Source: an uncultured Verrucomicrobia subdivision 3 bacterium | GTDB taxonomy: Bacteria; Verrucomicrobiota; Verrucomicrobiia; Limisphaerales; UBA11358 | Assembly: GCA_903820285.1 (NCBI GenBank) | Contig: CAIJGS010000357.1 | Location: 1 to 38,549 of the forward strand | Length of the DNA stretch: 38,549 nucleotides | Reading direction: 5' to 3' | Part shown: positions 34,922 to 38,549 of the stretch, one piece after another | How positions within the stretch are numbered: position 1 is the stretch's first letter | Layout: every line of letters starts with the position of its first letter | Notes under the pieces: generated by a model | The model's input: only the letters and a program-made list of their open reading frames with translations | Database searches by the model: none | Told to the model about the DNA's origin: nothing | Translations under genes and position numbers: made by a program

Positions 34922-34933
34922 AATGTATACATT
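34922..34933. promoter_or_regulatory. Palindromic operator candidate for the toxin-antitoxin pair
   Basis: AATGTATACATT is a perfect 12-bp palindrome ending 2 bp before the antitoxin ATG at 34936, overlapping the region where the promoter/ribosome site should be. It fits autoregulation by the antitoxin. The TGTATACA core recurs at 25646-25657. Confidence 0.5.
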
Positions 34934-34935
34934 GT

Positions 34936-35358
34936 ATGGCAATCATTACCAAAGACGCGACTCTGTCTGTTCGCCTCACCGCCCGGGAGAAAAATGGTCT
35001 GGACCTGGACGCGCGCATGAAGGGCATTCCTGCCGGCACGGCCGCGGCGGCTTACATTGCCGAAGGCGTGCGGCGCAGCCGGTTTCCGGCCATTGAATTT
35101 CGAGATGGCCAGCCGGGTCGCGTTGCTTATTTGGTCGGCACCCGGTGGCCGGTCTGGATGATTGGCGAACTGGTGCAGGAGCTGGACGGCGATCTGGCCG
35201 GGGCCGTAAAACTCATTCGTAAGCCCGCCGCCCTCGTGCGCATGGCATTGCTTTACGCGGAGGCTTATCCGCAGGAAATCGCCGACAGCGCGGCCCTCGC
35301 CGCCCGGCGCGATTTCGCCGGCCTGAAACAGGAGATCCCCGACCTGGAGCAGTTGTGA
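34936..35358 (+). CDS. DUF433-like antitoxin
   Basis: I use the ATG at 34936 (140 residues); the track start at 34825 translates repeat DNA. The first ~45 residues (ITKDATLSVRLTAREKNGLDLDARMKGIPAGT) look like a ribbon-helix-helix DNA-binding lead. The middle (RVAYLVGTRWPVWMIGELVQELDGDLAGAVKLI...ALLYAEAYPQEI) resembles the DUF433 winged-helix family, which is typically the antitoxin to a DUF5615 PIN-like toxin. It overlaps the next gene by 4 bp (GTGA). Confidence 0.75.
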   Translation: MAIITKDATLSVRLTAREKNGLDLDARMKGIPAGTAAAAYIAEGVRRSRFPAIEFRDGQPGRVAYLVGTRWPVWMIGELVQELDGDLAGAVKLIRKPAALVRMALLYAEAYPQEIADSAALAARRDFAGLKQEIPDLEQL

Positions 35359-35714
35359 AACTCAAACTGCTGCTGGATGTTCATATTTCTCCGGAGGTGG
35401 CGGCGGCCTTGCGGCGGCAATTTCCTGATCTCGATGTGAAGAGCATTCACGACACCGATTGGGCGGCCCTGGCCGATGAAGTATTGCTGGAGTTGCTGGA
35501 TCACGAAGACCGGGTGCTGGTCACCCGCGACGTGAACACCGTACCCGTTCATTGCAAAAAACGGCTGGCGGCGGGCAAAACCTTTGCGGGGGTCATTTAT
35601 GCCGACAGCAAAAAACTGCGTCAAACCGACCCGCGCGGCCTGATCCGCCGCCTGGCGGGAGTGGTGAAAAAACACGGCCATGAGGATTTCACCTGCCGCT
35701 CCGGCTGGCTCTGA
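35355..35714 (+). CDS. DUF5615 PIN-like toxin
   Basis: The 119-residue protein has the PIN-like fold of DUF5615 proteins: KLLLDVHISPEVAAALRRQF with Asp at residue 7-8, the DWAALADEVLLELL helix, VLVTRDVNTVP with the second acidic site, and a GVIYADSKKLRQ...RGLIRRL C-terminal half. PIN-like toxins are metal-dependent RNases. It starts with a GTG that overlaps the DUF433-like antitoxin stop, giving a complete type II module. Confidence 0.82.
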   Translation: MKLKLLLDVHISPEVAAALRRQFPDLDVKSIHDTDWAALADEVLLELLDHEDRVLVTRDVNTVPVHCKKRLAAGKTFAGVIYADSKKLRQTDPRGLIRRLAGVVKKHGHEDFTCRSGWL

Positions 35715-35815
35715 CCGCTTGCTTGGCCCGGTAAACAGTTCGTAATCCGTTTTCCACCTGCTCGCGTGTAAGGCAAATTCCGATACGCTCCTTTTCTTAC
35801 GCCGCACCGTTTCAT

Positions 35816-36526
35816 TTAGCGGGTCGCCCCGACGCGGTAGAAGAACGGGCCGCTGCCAATCGCGTTGGTGTCGGTGAAGCTGGTGGTGCCGGCCTGGCCA
35901 ATGATGTTCGTGGCAATGATCGTCAGCGGCATGGTCAGGTCCGAGCCGCGTAACACCAGGTAATTCACACCGCTGACACTGGGCCAGGTGAGCGTGGCGT
36001 TGGAGAAATCAGCCGCCGGCGCGACGGAGCTTAACTGCAACCCCGACGCGGCATTCGTGGGATTCGTGCCGGCAATCCACTCGGCATAATTGCTGAAGCC
36101 GTCACCGTCGGAATCCAGCTTGTCCGCCGTGCCATCGGTGGGCAGGCCGTATTGCTGCAAATATGCGTAGGAAACCACCGAGGCGGGCGATTGAATTTCA
36201 TATGCGCCAATGTCCACCGTACCGCCGGCAACGCGCGGGTTTCCATCGAAATCAGTAGCCGTCGGAACGTAGGAATTGTTTCCCGAGTTGATGCAGGGTG
36301 AAGTGGATTGCAGGTGCAAATCGCCACCCGCGAGATTCACGAGGGCGGGGTCGTTGGTGAAATTGGCGTAGCCGTTCGTGGTCAGTGGCGTGGTGTCGCA
36401 AAAAAACATCGGTACGGTACCGCTGTAATTGGGGCCGAAGGGCGCGGTGTTGTAGTAGATAATGCAATTGGTCGCGCCGCTGTCGTTCACGCCGCCGCCG
36501 GTACTTGTGGCGGTGTTGCTTACCAC
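35816..36526 (-). CDS. C-terminal part of frameshifted beta-helix secreted protein
   Basis: This reading frame continues the 36538-38457 gene after a frameshift. Read back to 36601, the frame gives YNCLLVRNLAPEGGAAFRSGLINCTVVSNTATSTGGG, which joins the beta-helix repeats of the upstream piece. It then runs to CINSGNNSYVPTATDFDGNPR (an 'anchor' repeat end), an EF-hand-like calcium-binding stretch LDSDGDGFSNYAEWIAGTNPTN, and a beta-rich end LTWPSVSGVNYLVLRGSD...FFYRVGATR, similar in type to the surface protein's C-terminus. The track start at 36526 is probably not a real start. Confidence 0.75.
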   Translation of the reverse strand: MVSNTATSTGGGVNDSGATNCIIYYNTAPFGPNYSGTVPMFFCDTTPLTTNGYANFTNDPALVNLAGGDLHLQSTSPCINSGNNSYVPTATDFDGNPRVAGGTVDIGAYEIQSPASVVSYAYLQQYGLPTDGTADKLDSDGDGFSNYAEWIAGTNPTNAASGLQLSSVAPAADFSNATLTWPSVSGVNYLVLRGSDLTMPLTIIATNIIGQAGTTSFTDTNAIGSGPFFYRVGATR

Positions 36527-36537
36527 CGTGCAGTTGA

Positions 36538-38457
36538 TCAGTCCGCTGCGAAACGCGGCGCCGCCTTCCGGAGCCAGGTTGCGGACGAGCAGGCAGTTGT
36601 AAAGAGATTGGAAGTACCGGCACCGCCATTGGAGGTGGCGTGGTTGCTGGCTATGAGCGAACTGCTCGCAATACTGTTGTAAAGTCCGCCGCCGGTGACC
36701 GCCGCGTTGTTGCTGACCACGCAGCCGCTGAGGGTGCTGTAGCCCGCGCCGCCGCCGCCGCCGCTAACGCCCGACATCAGGTTGCCGGCAAGCAGACAGT
36801 TGTTCAACGTGCCGTAAAATGCCCCGCCACCGTAGTTGCCCGTGGCCTGATTTTGGCTGATCGTGCAGTTGATGAGGGTGTTGGAAGCCGCGCCGCCGCC
36901 ATTGATGGCGGTATTGTTGGTCAGCACGCAATTGACCAGCGTGCCTTGAAACGCGGCCCCGCCCAGCCACGCCGCCGTGTTTCCGCCAAAGACGCAGTTG
37001 GACACGGTCACGCCGGAAGCTTCACAGTAGACGCCGCCGCCACACACTTCGCGCGTGACCGGCCCGTTGAGAAACGCCCCGCCGTTCGTCAACGTGAAGC
37101 CCGCCAGCGCCGCGCCATTGGTCAGGTAGGCGCAGCGAACCGTGGTGGCACCGTGCGCGCCGACAATGAACGTCGCCGCCGCGCCGTACACGCCCTGCAC
37201 CGTCACCGGCTTGTCCACCGTCACGCGGTTGAGCGTGATCCAGCCCGCCGCCGCGCGTCCGCCCAATTTGTAGGTGCCGCTGTTCACGGCAATGAAATCA
37301 CCGGGGCTCGCCGCGTCCACCGCATCCTGAATATTGGTCGCAGCCGTGAGCCAGCTAGTGAAGGGGGTAACGGGGTTGGTGCTGTTGACGTCCACAAAAC
37401 GCACCGTGTTCGCGAACTGGTTTTCATACGGGCCCAGATCCACCGCGCTGCCAAAGGTGCGCGTGTTGCCGTCCAGATCCAGCCCGGCGGGGGCGGACCC
37501 GTTGGAACCGGTGTTGAGACAGGGCGAACTCGGCAGCAGCCGGAAATTTCCGGCCGTCGGATTCACAAACTGCGGCGCGTTGGTGAAATTGCCGCTGTTG
37601 AGCAGACCCAGGCCATTGGTCACCGCCACGCAGCAGTTGTAGATGCCGATGTTGTAGCCGTTGGTGCCACTGGGCAGGTTGGCGCCGATGGCGTTGTAAT
37701 ACAAAATGCAATTATACAGCGTGCCGCCGTAGGCCGCGCCGCCGCCGAGCGTGGCGTAGTTGCCCACAAAGGTGCAGTTGCGCGCCGTGCCATTGTAAAC
37801 CCCGCCGCCATAAGTGGACGCGTTGTTGCTGATGACCAGGCAGTTGTTCAGGCCGGCGTAAATCGCCGCGCCCCCGCCGAGGCTGCCGTAAGTGGTGTTG
37901 CCGGCGAAGATACAGTTGTAAAAAGTCCCCTGGTAGGCGCCGCCGCCGTCAAACTTGGCCGCGTTGCCGGTGATGACGCAGTTGGAGACGATTACCGTGC
38001 TCTGGCCGTTGGCGTAAATGCCGCCGCCGTTACCGGTGATGGTCGTGGCGCCGCCCGTGAGCGTGAAGCCGGAAAGCGAAGCGCCCCCCGTCAGATAAAC
38101 ACAGCGGACTGCGCTCGTCCCGTTGGTCGTGGCCGGTACCTGATAGCCCTTGATGATGGTCACCGCCGGTCCGTTGACGCTCTGCACGATGACGGATTTT
38201 GAGACATAGACGCGGTTCGACGCGCCGGAGAAGGAAACGCCGCCCGTCTGATAGACCCCGTTGGTCACCAGGATCGTGTCCGAGATGTTGGCCGCATTGA
38301 CCGCATCGTTGATGTTGTTGGCCGCATGCGCCCAACTGGTGTAAGGCAGCTGCGGACTGGCGCAGCCCGGATCCACAAACCGCGTGATGGCCGGGGAGCG
38401 GACGAGGCCCAAAGCCAGTAACAAAATCCCCCAAAAGAACAGCTTTAAGATATTCAT
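36538..38457 (-). CDS. N-terminal part of secreted polymorphic-type right-handed beta-helix protein
   Basis: The chosen ATG at 38457 follows AGGA by 8 nt; the track starts 14 codons upstream at 38499. A signal peptide (LKLFFWGILLLALGLV) is followed by two similar units, each beginning RFVDPGC.../RFVDVNS... with TSWxxAAxNIxDAVxAA, ILVTNGVYQTGG / IAVNSGTYKLGG and VQSVNGPAVTII / VQGVYGAAATFI. Each unit leads into NCxxxxNxAxxGGGxxxGTxxNC-type repeats (NCVITGNAAKFDGGGAYQGTFYNCIFAGN), the signature of polymorphic-type parallel beta-helices. The last in-frame part (SNLFTTACSSATWLRKAAPRFAAD) is out of register and marks a frameshift near 36600. Confidence 0.85.
   Translation of the reverse strand: MNILKLFFWGILLLALGLVRSPAITRFVDPGCASPQLPYTSWAHAANNINDAVNAANISDTILVTNGVYQTGGVSFSGASNRVYVSKSVIVQSVNGPAVTIIKGYQVPATTNGTSAVRCVYLTGGASLSGFTLTGGATTITGNGGGIYANGQSTVIVSNCVITGNAAKFDGGGAYQGTFYNCIFAGNTTYGSLGGGAAIYAGLNNCLVISNNASTYGGGVYNGTARNCTFVGNYATLGGGAAYGGTLYNCILYYNAIGANLPSGTNGYNIGIYNCCVAVTNGLGLLNSGNFTNAPQFVNPTAGNFRLLPSSPCLNTGSNGSAPAGLDLDGNTRTFGSAVDLGPYENQFANTVRFVDVNSTNPVTPFTSWLTAATNIQDAVDAASPGDFIAVNSGTYKLGGRAAAGWITLNRVTVDKPVTVQGVYGAAATFIVGAHGATTVRCAYLTNGAALAGFTLTNGGAFLNGPVTREVCGGGVYCEASGVTVSNCVFGGNTAAWLGGAAFQGTLVNCVLTNNTAINGGGAASNTLINCTISQNQATGNYGGGAFYGTLNNCLLAGNLMSGVSGGGGGAGYSTLSGCVVSNNAAVTGGGLYNSIASSSLIASNHATSNGGAGTSNLFTTACSSATWLRKAAPRFAAD
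36596..36606 (-). other. Frameshift site in the beta-helix gene
   Basis: On the minus strand the sequence reads AATCTCTTTACAACTGCC. The beta-helix consensus continues as YNCLL only if the frame is moved at CTCTTT (one base missing, or two extra). Everything downstream then reads in the 35816-36526 frame without stops. It is either a sequencing or assembly error in a T run or a real mutation. Confidence 0.75.
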
Positions 38458-38549
38458 TTTGAATGTCCTATTATTTTTCATTCTGAATCCGGAAGGCAAT
38501 CCTAATTTGCTGCGCGGATGTTACAATTGGTTCATTGTGACACCGCCCC

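Noticed and set aside
36640-38202. 520-residue ORF on the plus strand
   Set aside because: Complement of the beta-helix repeats; no coherent fold.

Overview
The window is GC-rich, densely coded bacterial chromosome. Its gene content points to the phylum Verrucomicrobiota, probably a Pedosphaera/Limisphaerales-like soil or freshwater lineage. The clues are Planctomycetes-Verrucomicrobia-style ECF sigma plus Ser/Thr-kinase pairs, a DUF1800-DUF1501 export pair, a LamG/autotransporter-repeat surface protein, a polymorphic beta-helix protein, rare Shine-Dalgarno motifs, and intergenic regions full of nested palindromes. The taxonomy is inferred from gene families and was not checked by search. No rRNA, tRNA, CRISPR array, phage or complete insertion sequence was seen.

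Layout. 1-606 (-): 5' part of a Ser/Thr kinase whose C-terminus lies outside the window. 670-4207 (+): tight operon of CPBP protease, ComF-like phosphoribosyltransferase, accD and a secreted unknown; then an unknown gene (4252-4875) convergent with topB (4924-7716, -) across a bidirectional terminator. 8276-11749 (+): MacB/LolD-type ABC operon (ATPase, permease, permease), interrupted between ATPase and first permease by a 465-bp cassette that carries a 23S-rRNA-IVP-type four-helix-bundle gene between inverted repeats. A large palindromic repeat lies upstream, and two oppositely oriented copies lie downstream in 11.75-12.7 kb. 12695-15876 (+): two small unknown proteins, a VOC-fold protein and an exported M13 metallopeptidase.

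16010-22475 (-): hemL, a secreted Spy-like protein with a strong terminator, and a four-gene set (Spy/CpxP-like protein, ECF sigma, one-TM small protein, membrane-anchored Spy/CnrX-like protein). The set resembles a CnrYXH-type envelope or metal-sensing sigma system. gltX follows, then a toxin-antitoxin pair and a membrane protein. 22582-30848 (+): ECF sigma, transmembrane Ser/Thr kinase and a 1681-residue LamG/autotransporter-repeat surface protein. 30976-31785 (-): PHP-family histidinol phosphatase, divergent from the DUF1800-DUF1501 pair (31879-34713). A 151-bp nested palindrome, then a DUF433-like antitoxin and DUF5615 PIN-like toxin with a palindromic operator candidate (34922-35714), follow. 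35816-38457 (-): an exported beta-helix protein split by a frameshift.

How it fits together. Housekeeping genes (accD, topB, gltX, hemL) are interleaved with envelope sensing and export modules. The most unusual content lies between the genes: at least three kinds of inverted-repeat element (nested palindromes at 8.0, 11.9 and 12.2 kb, the IVP cassette at 9.0-9.4 kb, and the 34.7-kb palindrome). The best candidates for something new are the multi-hairpin palindromes around the ABC operon, the IVP cassette inside it, and the CnrYXH-like Spy/sigma cluster.
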